Assembly (NCBI RefSeq): GCF_051014445.1 | Contig: NC_135136.1 | Location: forward strand, 22,586,001 to 22,650,000 | Direction: 5' to 3' | Length of the DNA: 64,000 nt | From: Colletes latitarsis | Lineage: Eukaryota; Arthropoda; Insecta; Hymenoptera; Colletidae | Shown here: piece after piece, positions 1 through 10,700 of the stretch | Position numbering within the stretch: position 1 is the stretch's first letter | How the letters are laid out: each line of letters starts with the position of its first letter | Notes under the pieces: model-generated | What the model saw: the letters and a program-made list of their open reading frames with translations, nothing else | Told to the model about the DNA's origin: nothing | Database searches by the model: none | Translations under genes and position numbers: made by a program

Positions 1-8
1 ATGCCCGC

Positions 9-53
9 ATCTGGCTCATGATTTTGCCTTCTTCGCATACTTGTTGGCCAGAT
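9..53. repeat. 7-bp inverted repeat ATCTGGC/GCCAGAT, 31-bp loop
   Basis: ATCTGGC (phase 9-15) pairs perfectly with GCCAGAT (phase 47-53) across 31 bases. Most monomers keep both arms. Some lose one, for example CATCTGGGTC at 3372 and CATCTGTCTC at 9390. It could allow a hairpin in single-stranded DNA or RNA. Function is not shown. Confidence 0.6.
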
Positions 54-151
54 CCTGGGTTTTTTTCGTGTTTCAATCACGTAGTAATGTGGTAACATAC
101 TGAGGCAGTCTATTAAACCTGGATTCGGACAGTATTTTAGAGGATAACAAC

Positions 152-173
152 GGTTAGGTCTGGGTTAGGTCTG
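152..173. repeat. 11-bp subrepeat GGTTAGGTCTG x2 at the monomer 3' end
   Basis: Two perfect head-to-tail copies lie at phase 152-162 and 163-173. The next bases (GGTTA) begin a third copy that runs into the following monomer. The block recurs in nearly all monomers. Common variants are GGTCAGG in the first copy (about 860, 1398, 3872, 6352), GGTGTGGG plus GGTCCGGG (3690, 6175, 12195), GGGATAGGTCCGGG (9190, 13440, 45120) and GGGCTAGG (4-monomer HOR). Each copy contains TTAGG, and the join reads GGGTTAGG. This resembles telomere words but is not a telomere array. Confidence 0.9.
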
Positions 174-441
174 GGTTATGCCCGCATCTGGCTCATGATT
201 TTGCCTTCTTCGCATACTTGTTGGCCAGATCCTGGGTTTTTTTCGTGTTTGAATCACGTAGTAATGTGGTAATACACTGAAGCAGTCAATTAAACCTGGT
301 TTCGATCAATATTTTAGAGGATACCACCGGTTAGGTCTGGGTTAGGTCTGGGTTATGCCCGCATCTGGCTCATGATTTTGCCTTCTTCGCATACTTGTTG
401 GCCAGATCCTGGGTTTTTTTCGTGTTTCAATCACGTAGTAA

Positions 442-453
442 TGTGGTAACACA
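442..453. other. Variable dyad site, common form TGTGGTAACACA
   Basis: At phase 88-99 the outer four bases on each side are complementary (TGTG/CACA), but the centre GTAA is not self-complementary, so the common form is an imperfect palindrome. Forms elsewhere include TGTGGTAATACA, TGTGGAAACACA (17093), TGTTGTAACACA, TGTTGTACCACA and two perfect palindromes listed separately. Variation concentrates at the centre of the dyad. Palindromic sites in satellites can bind dimeric proteins or extrude as cruciforms; no protein is identified here. Confidence 0.7.
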
Positions 454-1593
454 TTGAGGCAGTCTATTAAACCTGGATTCGGACAGTATTTTAGAGGATA
501 ACACCGGTTAGGTCTGGGTTAGGTCTGGGTTATGCCCGCATCTGGCTCATGATTTTGCCTTCTTCGCATACTTGTTGGCCAGATCCTGGGTTTTTTTTCG
601 TGTTTGAATCACGTAGTAATGTGGTAATACACTGAAGCAGACAATTAAACCTGGTTTCGATCAATATTTTAGGGGATATCACCGGTTAGGTCTGGGTTAG
701 GTCTGGGATATGCGCGCATCTGGCTTATGCTTTCGCCTTTTTCGCAAACTTGTTGGCCAGATCCTGGGTTTTTTCGTGTTTGAATCACGTAGTAATGTTG
801 TACCACACTGAGGAAGTCAATTAAACCTGGATTCGGACAGTATTTTAGAGGATAACACCGGTTAGGTCAGGGTTAGGTCTGGGTTATGCCCGCATCTGGC
901 TCATGATTTTGCCTTCTTCGCATACTTGTTGGCCAGATCCTGGGTTTTTTCCGTGTTTGAATCACGTAGGAATGTGGTAACACACTGAAGCAGTCAATTA
1001 AACCTGGTTTCGATCAATATTTTAGAGGATAACACCAGTTAGGTGTGGGTTAGGTCCGGGATATGCCCGCATCTGGCTCATGATTTTGCCTTCTTCGCAT
1101 ACTTGTTGGCCAGATCCTGGGTTTTTTTCGTGTTTGAATCACGTAGTAATGTGGTAACACACTGAAGCTGTCAATTACACCTGGTTTCGATCAATATTTT
1201 AGAGGATAACACCGGTTAGGTCTGGGTTAGGTCTGGGTTATGCCCGCATCTGGCTCATGATTTTGCCTTGTTCGCATACTTGTTGGCCAGATCCTGGGTT
1301 TTTTTCGTGTTTGAATCACGTAGTAATGTGGTAACACACTGAAGCTGTCAACTAAACCTGGTTTCGATCAATATTTTAGAGGATAACACCGGTTAGGTCA
1401 GGGTTAGGTCTGGGTTATGCCCACATCTGGCTCATGATTTTACCTTCTTCGCATACTTGTTGGCCAGATCCTGGGTTTTTTTCGTGTTTGAATCACGTAG
1501 TAATGTGGTAACACACTGAAGCTGTCAATTAAACCTGGTTTCGATCAATATTTTAGAGGATAACACCGGTTAGGTCTGGGTTAGGTCTGGGAA

Positions 1594-4071
1594 ATACGCG
1601 CATCTGGCTTATACTTTCGCCTTCTTCGCAATACTTGTTGGCCAGATCCTGAGTTTTTTTCGTGTTTGATCACGTAGTAATGTGGTAACACACTGAAGCT
1701 GTCAATTAAACCTGGTTTCGATCAATATTTTAGAGGATAACACCGGTTAGGTGTGGGTTAGGTCCGGGATATGCCCGCATCTGGCTTATACTTTCGCCTT
1801 CTTCGCAATACTTGTTGGCCAGATCCTGGGTTTTTTCCGTGTTTGATCACGTAGTAATGTGGTAACACACTGAAGCAGTCAATAAAACCTGGTTTCGATC
1901 AATATTTTAGAGGATAACACCGGTTAGGTCTGGGTTAGGTCTGAGATTTGCGCGCATCTGGCTTATACTTTCGCCTTTTTCGCATACTTGTTGGCCAGAT
2001 CCTGGGTTTTTTTCGTGTTTGAATCACGTAGTAAAGTGGTAACACACTGAAGCTGTCAATTAAACCTGGTTTCGATCAATATTTTAGAGGATAACACCGG
2101 CTTGGTCTGGGTTAGGTCTGGGTTATGCCCGCATCTGGCTCATGATTTTGCCTTCTTCGCATAATTGTTGGCCAGATCCTGGGTTTTTTTCGTGTTTGAA
2201 TAACGTAGTAATGTGGTAATACACTGAAGCAGTCAATTAAACCCGGTTTCGATCAATATTTTAGAGGATACCACCGGTTAGGTCTGGGTTAGGTCTGGGT
2301 TATGCCCGCATCTGGCTCATGATTTTGCCTTCTTCGCATACTTGTTGGCCAGATCCTGGGTTTTTTTCGTGTTTCAATCACGTAGTAATGTGGTAATACA
2401 CTGAAGCAGTCAATAAAACCTGGTTTCGATCAATATTTTAGAGGATAACACCGGTTAGGTCTGGGTTAGGTCTGGGTTATGCCCGCATCTGGCTCATGAT
2501 TTTGCCTACTTCGCATACTTGTTGGCCAGATCCTGGGTTTTTTTCGTGTTTGAATCACGTAGTAATGTGGTAATACACTGAAGCAGTCAATTTAACCTGG
2601 TTTCGATCAATATTTTAGAGGATAACACCGGTTAGGTCTGGGTTAGGTCTGGGTTATGCCCGCATCTGGCTCATGATTTTGCCTTCTTCGCATACTTGTT
2701 GGCCAGATCCTGGGTTTTTTTCGTGTTTCAATCACGTAGTAATGTTGTTACACATAGAGGCAGTCTATTGAACCTGGATTCGGACAGTATTTTAGAGGAT
2801 AACACCGGTTAGGTCTGGGTTAGGTCTGGGTTATGCCCGCATCTGGCTCATGATTTTGCCTTCTTCGCATACTTGTTGGCCAGATCCTGGGTTTTTTTCG
2901 TGTTTGAATCACGTAGTAATGTGGTAATACACTGAAGCAGTCAATTAAACCTGGTTTCGATCAATATTTTAGAGGATAACGCCGGTTAGGTCTGGGTTAG
3001 GTCTGGGATATGCGCCCATCTGGCTTATGCTTTCGCCTTTTTCGCAAACTTGTTGGCCAGATCCTGGGTTTTTTCCGTGTTTGAATCACGTAGTAATGTT
3101 GTACCACACTGAGGCAGTCAATTAAACCTGGATTCGGACAGTATTTTAGAGGATAGCACCGGTTAGGTCTGGGTTAGGTCTGGGTTATGCCCGCATCTGG
3201 CTCATGATTTTGCCTTCTTCGCATACTTGTTGGCCAGATCCTGGGTTTTTTTCGTGTTTGAATCACGTACTAATGTGGTAATACACTGAAGCAGTCAATA
3301 AAACCTGGTTTCGATCAATATTTTAGAGGATAACACCGGTTAGGTCTGGGTTAGGTCTGGGTTATGCCCGCATCTGGGTCATGATTTTGCCTTCATCGCA
3401 TACTTGTTGGCCAGATCCTGGGTTTTTTTCGTGTTTGAATCACGTAGTAATGTGGTAACACACTGAAGCTGTCAATTAAACCTGGTTTCGATCAGTATTT
3501 TAGAGGATAACACCGGTTAGGTCTGGGTTAGGTCTGGGTTATGCCCGCATCTGGCTCATGATTTTGCCTTCTTCGCATACTTGTTGGCCAGATCCTGGGT
3601 TTTTTCCGTGTTTGAATCACGTAGGAATGTGGTAACACACTGAAGCAGTCAATTAAAACTGGTTTCGATCAATATTTTAGAGGATAACACCAGTTAGGTG
3701 TGGGTTAGGTCCGGGCTATGCCCGCATCTGGCTCATGATTTTGCCTTCTTCGCATACTTGTTGGCCAGATCCTGGGTTTTTTTCGTGTTTGAATCACGTA
3801 GTAATGTGGTAACACACTGAAGCTGTCAATTAAACCTGGTTTCGATCAATATTTTAGAGGATAACACCGGTTAGGTCAGGGTTAGGTCTGGGTTATGCCC
3901 GCATCTGGCTCATGATTTTGCCTACTTCGCATACTTGTTGGCCAGATCCTGGGTTTTTTTCGTGTTTGAATCACGTAGTAATGTGGTAACACACTGAAGC
4001 TGTCAATCAAACCTGGTTTCGATCAATATTTTAGAGGATAACACCGGTTAGGTCAGGGTTAGGTCTGGGTT
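1594..4071. repeat. 14-monomer HOR, copy 1 (2478 bp)
   Basis: Fourteen monomers in fixed order. Markers: GCAATACTTG with CCTGAGTTTT (1594), GCAATACTTG with CCGTGTTTGATCACG (1771), TAAAGTGG (1948), CATAATTG with GAATAACG (2125), CAATTTAACC (2479), CTATTGAACC (2656), AACGCCGG (2833), ATGCGCCCATC (3010), CATCTGGGTC (3364), GTAGGAATG with AAAACTGG (3541), then GGTCAGGG twice (3718, 3895). All markers recur exactly 2478 bp later. I saw only a handful of base differences between the copies, such as GGCTTGG against GGCTAGG near 2100/4578. Confidence 0.93.
2125..2301. repeat. Marker monomer CATAATTG/GAATAACG (10 copies)
   Basis: A diagnostic monomer with four linked changes: CATAATTGTTGG, GAATAACGTAG, AAACCCGG and ATACCACC. 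Starts are 2125, 4603, 7613, 14516, 19296, 24607, 31333, 34518, 39116 and 46019. Spacings in monomers are 14, 17, 39, 27, 30, 38, 18, 26 and 39. It gives the clearest ruler for the HOR structure between 2 and 46 kb, and it is absent from 46.2 kb to the end. Confidence 0.92.
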
Positions 4072-6549
4072 ATGCCCGCATCTGGCTTATACTTTCGCCT
4101 TCTTCGCAATACTTGTTGGCCAGATCCTGAGTTTTTTTCGTGTTTGATCACGTAGTAATGTGGTAACACACTGAAGCTGTCAATTAAACCTGGTTTCGAT
4201 CAATATTTTAGAGGATAACACCGGTTAGGTGTGGGTTAGGTCCGGGATATGCCCGCATCTGGCTTATACTTTCGCCTTCTTCGCAATACTTGTTGGCCAG
4301 ATCCTGGGTTTTTTCCGTGTTTGATCACGTAGTAATGTGGTAACACACTGAAGCAGTCAATAAAACCTGGTTTTGATCAATATTTTAGAGGATAACACCG
4401 GTTAGGTCTGGGTTAGGTCTGAGATTTGCGCGCATCTGGCTTATACTTTCGCCTTTTTCGCATACTTGTTGGCCAGATCCTGGGTTTTTTTCGTGTTTGA
4501 ATCACGTAGTAAAGTGGTAACACACTGAAGCTGTCAATTAAACCTGGTTTCGATCAATATTTTAGAGGATAACACCGGCTAGGTCTGGGTTAGGTCTGGG
4601 TTATGCCCGCATCTGGCTCATGATTTTGCCTTCTTCGCATAATTGTTGGCCAGATCCTGGGTTTTTTTCGTGTTTGAATAACGTAGTAATGTGGTAATAC
4701 ACTGAAGCAGTCAATTAAACCCGGTTTCGATCAATATTTTAGAGGATACCACCGGTTAGGTCTGGGTTAGGTCTGGGTTATGCCCGCATCTGGCTCATGA
4801 TTTTGCCTTCTTCGCATACTTGTTGGCCAGATCCTGGGTTTTTTTCGTGTTTCAATCACGTAGTAATGTGGTAATACACTGAAGCAGTCAATAAAACCTG
4901 GTTTCGATCAATATTTTAGAGGATAACACCGGTTAGGTCTGGGTTAGGTCTGGGTTATGCCCGCATCTGGCTCATGATTTTGCCTACTTCGCATACTTGT
5001 TGGCCAGATCCTGGGTTTTTTTCGTGTTTGAATCACGTAGTAATGTGGTAATACACTGAAGCAGTCAATTTAACCTGGTTTCGATCAATATTTTAGAGGA
5101 TAACACCGGTTAGGTCTGGGTTAGGTCTGGGTTATGCCCGCATCTGGCTCATGATTTTGCCTTCTTCGCATACTTGTTGGCCAGATCCTGGGTTTTTTTC
5201 GTGTTTCAATCACGTAGTAATGTTGTTACACATAGAGGCAGTCTATTGAACCTGGATTCGGACAGTATTTTAGAGGATAACACCGGTTAGGTCTGGGTTA
5301 GGTCTGGGTTATGCCCGCATCTGGCTCATGATTTTGCCTTCTTCGCATACTTGTTGGCCAGATCCTGGGTTTTTTTCGTGTTTGAATCACGTAGTAATGT
5401 GGTAATACACTGAAGCAGTCAATTAAACCTGGTTTCGATCAATATTTTAGAGCATAACGCCGGTTAGGTCTGGGTTAGGTCTGGGATATGCGCCCATCTG
5501 GCTTATGCTTTCGCCTTTTTCGCAAACTTGTTGGCCAGATCCTGGGTTTTTTCCGTGTTTGAATCACGTAGTAATGTTGTACCACACTGAGGCAGTCAAT
5601 TAAACCTGGATTCGGACAGTATTTTAGAGGATAGCACCGGTTAGGTCTGGGTTAGGTCTGGGTTATGCCCGCATCTGGCTCATGATTTTGCCTTCTTCGC
5701 ATACTTGTTGGCCAGATCCTGGGTTTTTTTCGTGTTTGAATCACGTACTAATGTGGTAATACACTGAAGCAGTCAATAAAACCTGGTTTCGATCAATATT
5801 TTAGAGGATAACACCGGTTAGGTCTGGGTTAGGTCTGGGTTATGCCCGCATCTGGGTCATGATTTTGCCTTCTTCGCATACTTGTTGGCCAGATCCTGGG
5901 TTTTTTTCGTGTTTGAATCACGTAGTAATGTGGTAACACACTGAAGCTGTCAATTAAACCTGGTTTCGATCAGTATTTTAGAGGATAACACCGGTTAGGT
6001 CTGGGTTAGGTCTGGGTTATGCCCGCATCTGGCTCATGATTTTGCCTTCTTCGCATACTTGTTGGCCAGATCCTGGGTTTTTTCCGTGTTTGAATCACGT
6101 AGGAATGTGGTAACACACTGAAGCAGTCAATTAAAACTGGTTTCGATCAATATTTTAGAGGATAACACCAGTTAGGTGTGGGTTAGGTCCGGGCTATGCC
6201 CGCATCTGGCTCATGATTTTGCCTTCTTCGCATACTTGTTGGCCAGATCCTGGGTTTTTTTCGTGTTTGAATCACGTAGTAATGTGGTAACACACTGAAG
6301 CTGTCAATTAAACCTGGTTTCGATCAATATTTTAGAGGATAACACCGGTTAGGTCAGGGTTAGGTCTGGGTTATGCCCGCATCTGGCTCATGATTTTGCC
6401 TACTTCGCATACTTGTTGGCCAGATCCTGGGTTTTTTTCGTGTTTGAATCACGTAGTAATGTGGTAACACACTGAAGCTGTCAATCAAACCTGGTTTCGA
6501 TCAATATTTTAGAGGATAACACCGGTTAGGTCAGGGTTAGGTCTGGGTT
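4072..6549. repeat. 14-monomer HOR, copy 2 (2478 bp)
   Basis: Same monomer order and markers as the preceding unit at a constant 2478-bp offset (CATAATTG marker at 2163 and 4641). Its first monomer begins ATGCCCGC, where copy 1 begins ATACGCGC. Private changes include GGTTTTGATC near 4371 and AGAGCATAAC near 5450. The last three monomers (6019-6549) are duplicated immediately afterwards. Confidence 0.93.
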
Positions 6550-7080
6550 ATGCCCGCATCCGGCTCATGATTTTGCCTTCTTCGCATACTTGTTGGCCAG
6601 ATCCTGGGTTTTTTCCGTGTTTGAATCACGTAGGAATGTGGTAACACACTGAAGCAGTCAATTAAAACTGGTTTCGATCAATATTTTAGAGGATAACACC
6701 AGTTAGGTGTGGGTTAGGTCCGGGATATGCCCGCATCTGGCTCATGATTTTGCCTTCTTCGCATACTTGTTGGCCAGATCCTGGGTTTTTTTCGTGTTTG
6801 AATCACGTAGTAATGTGGTAACACACTGAAGCTGTCAATTAAACCTGGTTTCGATCAATATTTTAGAGGATAACACCGGTTAGGTCAGGGTTAGGTCTGG
6901 GTTATGCCCGCATCTGGCTCATGATTTTGCCTACTTCGCATACTTGTTGGCCAGATCCTGGGTTTTTTTCGTGTTTGAATCACGTAGTAATGTGGTAACA
7001 CACTGAAGCTGTCAATCAAACCTGGTTTCGATCAATATTTTAGAGGATAACACCGGTTAGGCCTGGGTTAGGTCTGGGAA
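6550..7080. repeat. 3-monomer tandem duplication (531 bp)
   Basis: Repeats 6019-6549: the GTAGGAATG/AAAACTGG monomer, then a CTGTCAATT/GGTCAGGG monomer, then the CCTACTTCGC/CTGTCAATC monomer. Small differences are CATCCGG (6559), GTCCGGGATATG in place of GTCCGGGCTATG, and GGCCTGGG near 7060 in place of GGTCAGGG. It explains why the CATAATTG markers at 4641 and 7651 are 17 monomers apart rather than 14. Confidence 0.9.
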
Positions 7081-7789
7081 ATACGCGCTTCTGGCTTATA
7101 CTTTCGCCTTCTTCGCAATACTTGTTGGCCAGATCCTGGGTTTTTTTCGTGTTTGATCACGTAGTAATGTGGTAACACACTGAAGCTGTCAATTAAACCT
7201 GGCTTCGATCAATATTTTGGAGGATAACACCGGTTAGGTGTGGGTTAGGTCCGGGATATGCCCGCATCTGGCTTATACTTTCGCCTTCTTCGCAATACTT
7301 GTTGGCCAGATCCTGGGTTTTTTCCGTGTTTGATCACGTAGTAATGTGGTAACACACTGAAGCAGTCAATAAAACCTGGTTTCGATCAATATTTTAGAGG
7401 ATAACACCGGTTAGGTCTGGGTTAGGTCTGAGATTTGCGCGCATCTGGCTTATACTTTCGCCTTTTTCGCATACTTGTTGGCCAGATCCTGGGTTTTTTT
7501 TCGTGTTTGAATCACGTAGTAAAGTGGTAACACACTGAAGCTGTCAATTAAACCTGGTTTCGATCAATATTTTAGAGGATAACACCGGCTAGGTCTGGGT
7601 TAGGTCTGCGTTATGCCCGCATCTGGCTCATGATTTTGCCTTCTTCGCATAATTGTTGGCCAGATCCTGGGTTTTTTTCGTGTTTGAATAACGTAGTAAT
7701 GTGGTAATACACTGAAGCAGTCAATTAAACCCGGTTTCGATCAATATTTTAGAGGATACCACCGGTTAGGTCTGGGTTAGGTCTGGGTT
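7081..7789. repeat. 14-monomer HOR, broken third copy (4 monomers)
   Basis: Begins with ATACGCGC like copy 1 and keeps the order GCAATACTTG, GCAATACTTG/CCG, TAAAGTGG, CATAATTG (7613). It departs from the HOR at 7790, where a CTGTCAATT monomer replaces the expected CAGTCAATAAAA one. The third monomer has T8 and is 178 bp. Confidence 0.85.
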
Positions 7790-10700
7790 ATGCCCGCATC
7801 TGGCTCATGATTTTGCCTTCTTCGCATACTTGTTGGCCAGATCCTGGGTTTTTTTCGTGTTTGAATCACGTAGTAATGTGGTAACACACTGAAGCTGTCA
7901 ATTAAACCTGGTTTCGATCAATATTTTAGAGGATAACACCGGTTAGGTCTGGGTTAGGTCTGGGAAATACGCGCATCTGGCTTATACTTTCGCCTTCTTC
8001 GCAATACTTGTTGGCCAGATCCTGGGTTTTTTCCGTGTTTGATCACGTAGTAATGTGGTAACACACTGAGGCAGCCAATAAAACCTGGTTTCGATCAATA
8101 TTTTAGAGGATAACACCGGTTAGGTCTGGGTTAGGTCTGGGTTATGCCCGCATCTGGCTCATGATTTTGCCTTCTTCGCATACTTGTTGGCCAGATCCTG
8201 GGTTTTTTTCGTGTTTGAATCACGTAGTAATGTGGTAATACACTGAAGCAGTCAATTTAACCTGGTTTCGACCAATATTTTAGAGGATAACACCGGTTAG
8301 GTCTGGGTTAGGTCTGGGTTATGCCCGCATCTGGCTCATGATTTTGCCTTCTTCGCATACTTGTTGGCCAGATCCTGGGTTTTTTTCGTGTTTCAATCAC
8401 GTAGTAATGTTGTAACACATAGAGGCAGTCTATTGAACCTGGATTCGGACAGTATTTTAGAGGATAACACCGGTTAGGTCTGAGTTAGGTCTGTGTTATG
8501 CCCGCATCTGGCTCATGATTTTGCCTTCTTCGCATACTTGTTGGCCAGATCCTGGGTTTTTTTCGTGTTTGAATCACGTAGTAATGTGGTAATACACTGA
8601 AGCAGTCAATTAAACCTGGTTTCAATCAATATTTTAGAGGATAACGCCGGTTAGGTCTGGGTTAGGTCTGGGATATGCGCCCATCTGGCTTATGCTTTCG
8701 CCTTTTTCGCAAACTTGTTGGCCAGATCCTGGGTTTTTTCCGTGTTTGAATCACGTAGTAATGTTGTACCACACTGAGGCAGTCAATAAAACCTGGATTC
8801 GGACAGTATTTTAGAGGATAGCACCGGTTAGGTCTGGGTTAGGTCTGGATTATGCCCGCATCTGGCTCATGATTTTGCCTTCTTCGCATACTTGTTGGCC
8901 AGATCCTGGGTTTTTTTCGTGTTTGAATCACGTAGTAATGTGGTAATACACTGAAGCAGTCAATAAAACCTGGTTTCGATCAATATTTTAGAGGATAACA
9001 CCGGTTAGGTCTGGGTTAGGTCTGGGTTATGCCCGCATCTGGCTCATGATTTTGCCTTCTTCGCATACTTGTTGGCCAGATCCTGGGTTTTTTTCGTGTT
9101 TGAATCACGTAGTAATGTGGTAACACACTGAAGCTGTCAATTAAACCTGGTTTCGATCAATATTTTAGAGGATAACACCGGTTAGGTCTGGGATAGGTCC
9201 GGGATATGCCCGCATCTGGCTCATGATTTTGCCTTCTGCGCATACTTGTTGGCCAGATCCTGGGGTTTTTTCGTGTTTGAATCACGTAGTAATGTGGTAA
9301 CACACTGAAGCAGTCAATTAAACCTGGTTTCGATCAATATTTTAGAGGATAACACCGGTTAGGTCTGGGATAGGTCCGGGATATGCCCGCATCTGTCTCA
9401 TGATTTTGCCTTCTTCGCATACTTGTTGGCCAGATCCTGGGTTTTTTTCGTGTTTGAATCACGTAGTAATGTGGTAACACACTGAAGCTGTCAATTAAAC
9501 CTGGTTTCGATCAGTATTTTAGAGGATAACACCGGTTAGGTCTGGGTTAGGTCTGGGTTATGCCCGCATCTGGCTCATGATTTTGCCTTCTTCGCATACT
9601 TGTTGGCCAGATCCTGGGTTTTTTTCGTGTTTGAATCACGTAGTAATGTGGTAATACACTGAAGTAGTCAATAAAACCTGGTTTCGATCAATATTTTAGA
9701 GGATAACACCGGTTAGGTCTGGGTTAGGTCTGGGTTATGCCCGCATCTGGGTCATGATTTTGCCTTCTTCGCATACTTGTTGGCCAGATCCTGGGTTTTT
9801 TTCGTGTTTGAATCACGTAGTAATGTGGAAACACACTGAAGCTGTCAATTAAACCTGGTTTCGATCAGTATTTTAGAGGATAACACCGGTTAGGTCTGGG
9901 TTAGGTCTGGGTTATGCCCGCATCTGGCTCATGATTTTGCCTTCTTCGCATACTTGTTGGCCAGATCCTGGGTTTTTTCCGTGTTTGAATAACGTAGTAA
10001 TGTGGTAATACACTGAAGCAGTCAATTAAACCCGGTTTCGATCAATATTTTAGAGGATACCACCGGTTAGGTCTGGGTTAGGTCTGGGTTATGCCCGCAT
10101 CTGGCTCATGATTTTGCCTTCTTCGCATACTTGTTGGCCAGATCCTGGGTTTTTTTCGTGTTTGAATCACGTAGTAATGTGGTAACACACTGAAGCTGTC
10201 AATTAAACCTGGTTTCGATCAATATTTTAGAGGATAACACCGGTTAGGTCTGGGTTAGGTCTGGGAAATACGCGCATCTGGCTTATACTTTCGCCTTCTT
10301 CGCAATACTTGTTGGCCAGATCCTGGGTTTTTTCCGTGTTTGATCACGTAGTAATGTGGTAACACACTGAGGCAGCCAATAAAACCTGGTTTCGATCAAT
10401 ATTTTAGAGGATAACACCGGTTAGGTCTGGGTTAGGTCTGGGATTTGCGCGCATCTGGCTTAAACTTTCGCCTTTTTCGCATACTTGTTGGCCAGATCCT
10501 GGGTTTTTTTCGTGTTTGAATCACGTAGTAATGTGGTAGCACACTGAAGCTGTCAATTAAACCTGGTTTCGATCAATATTTTAGAGGATACCACCGGTTA
10601 GGTCTGGGTTAGGTCTGGGTTATGCCCGCATCTGGCTCATGATTTTGCCTTCTTCGCATACTTGTTGGCCAGGTCCTGGGTTTTTTTCGTGTTTCATTCA

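Larger units (their letters stand above)
1..1593. repeat. Nine leading monomers, diverged from the 14-monomer HOR
   Basis: Monomers 1-9 alternate the two families (starts 1, 178, 355, 532, 710, 886, 1063, 1240, 1417). They do not align at a fixed offset with the HOR that follows: monomer 5 resembles the one 13 units later, while monomers 6-8 resemble ones 15 units later. Monomer 4 is 178 bp (T8 tract) and monomer 5 is 176 bp. Private variants include AACAACGG (148), GCAGACAATT (635), GCCTTGTTCGC (1265) and CCCACATCTGG (1419). This looks like an edge or an older version of the 14-monomer unit. Confidence 0.8.

Noticed and set aside
60..66. RNA polymerase III terminator or intrinsic terminator in the T-tract
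   Set aside because: A T7 run recurs in nearly every monomer without an upstream promoter box or a GC-rich hairpin directly before it.
152..177. True telomere array
   Set aside because: TTAGG occurs only within the 11-bp block, about twice per 177 bp, not as a continuous TTAGG or TTAGGG run.
2408..2416. AATAAA polyadenylation signal in CAGTCAATAAAACC monomers
   Set aside because: It is a one-base variant of CAATTAAA in a repeat with no associated gene. The hexamer is expected by chance.
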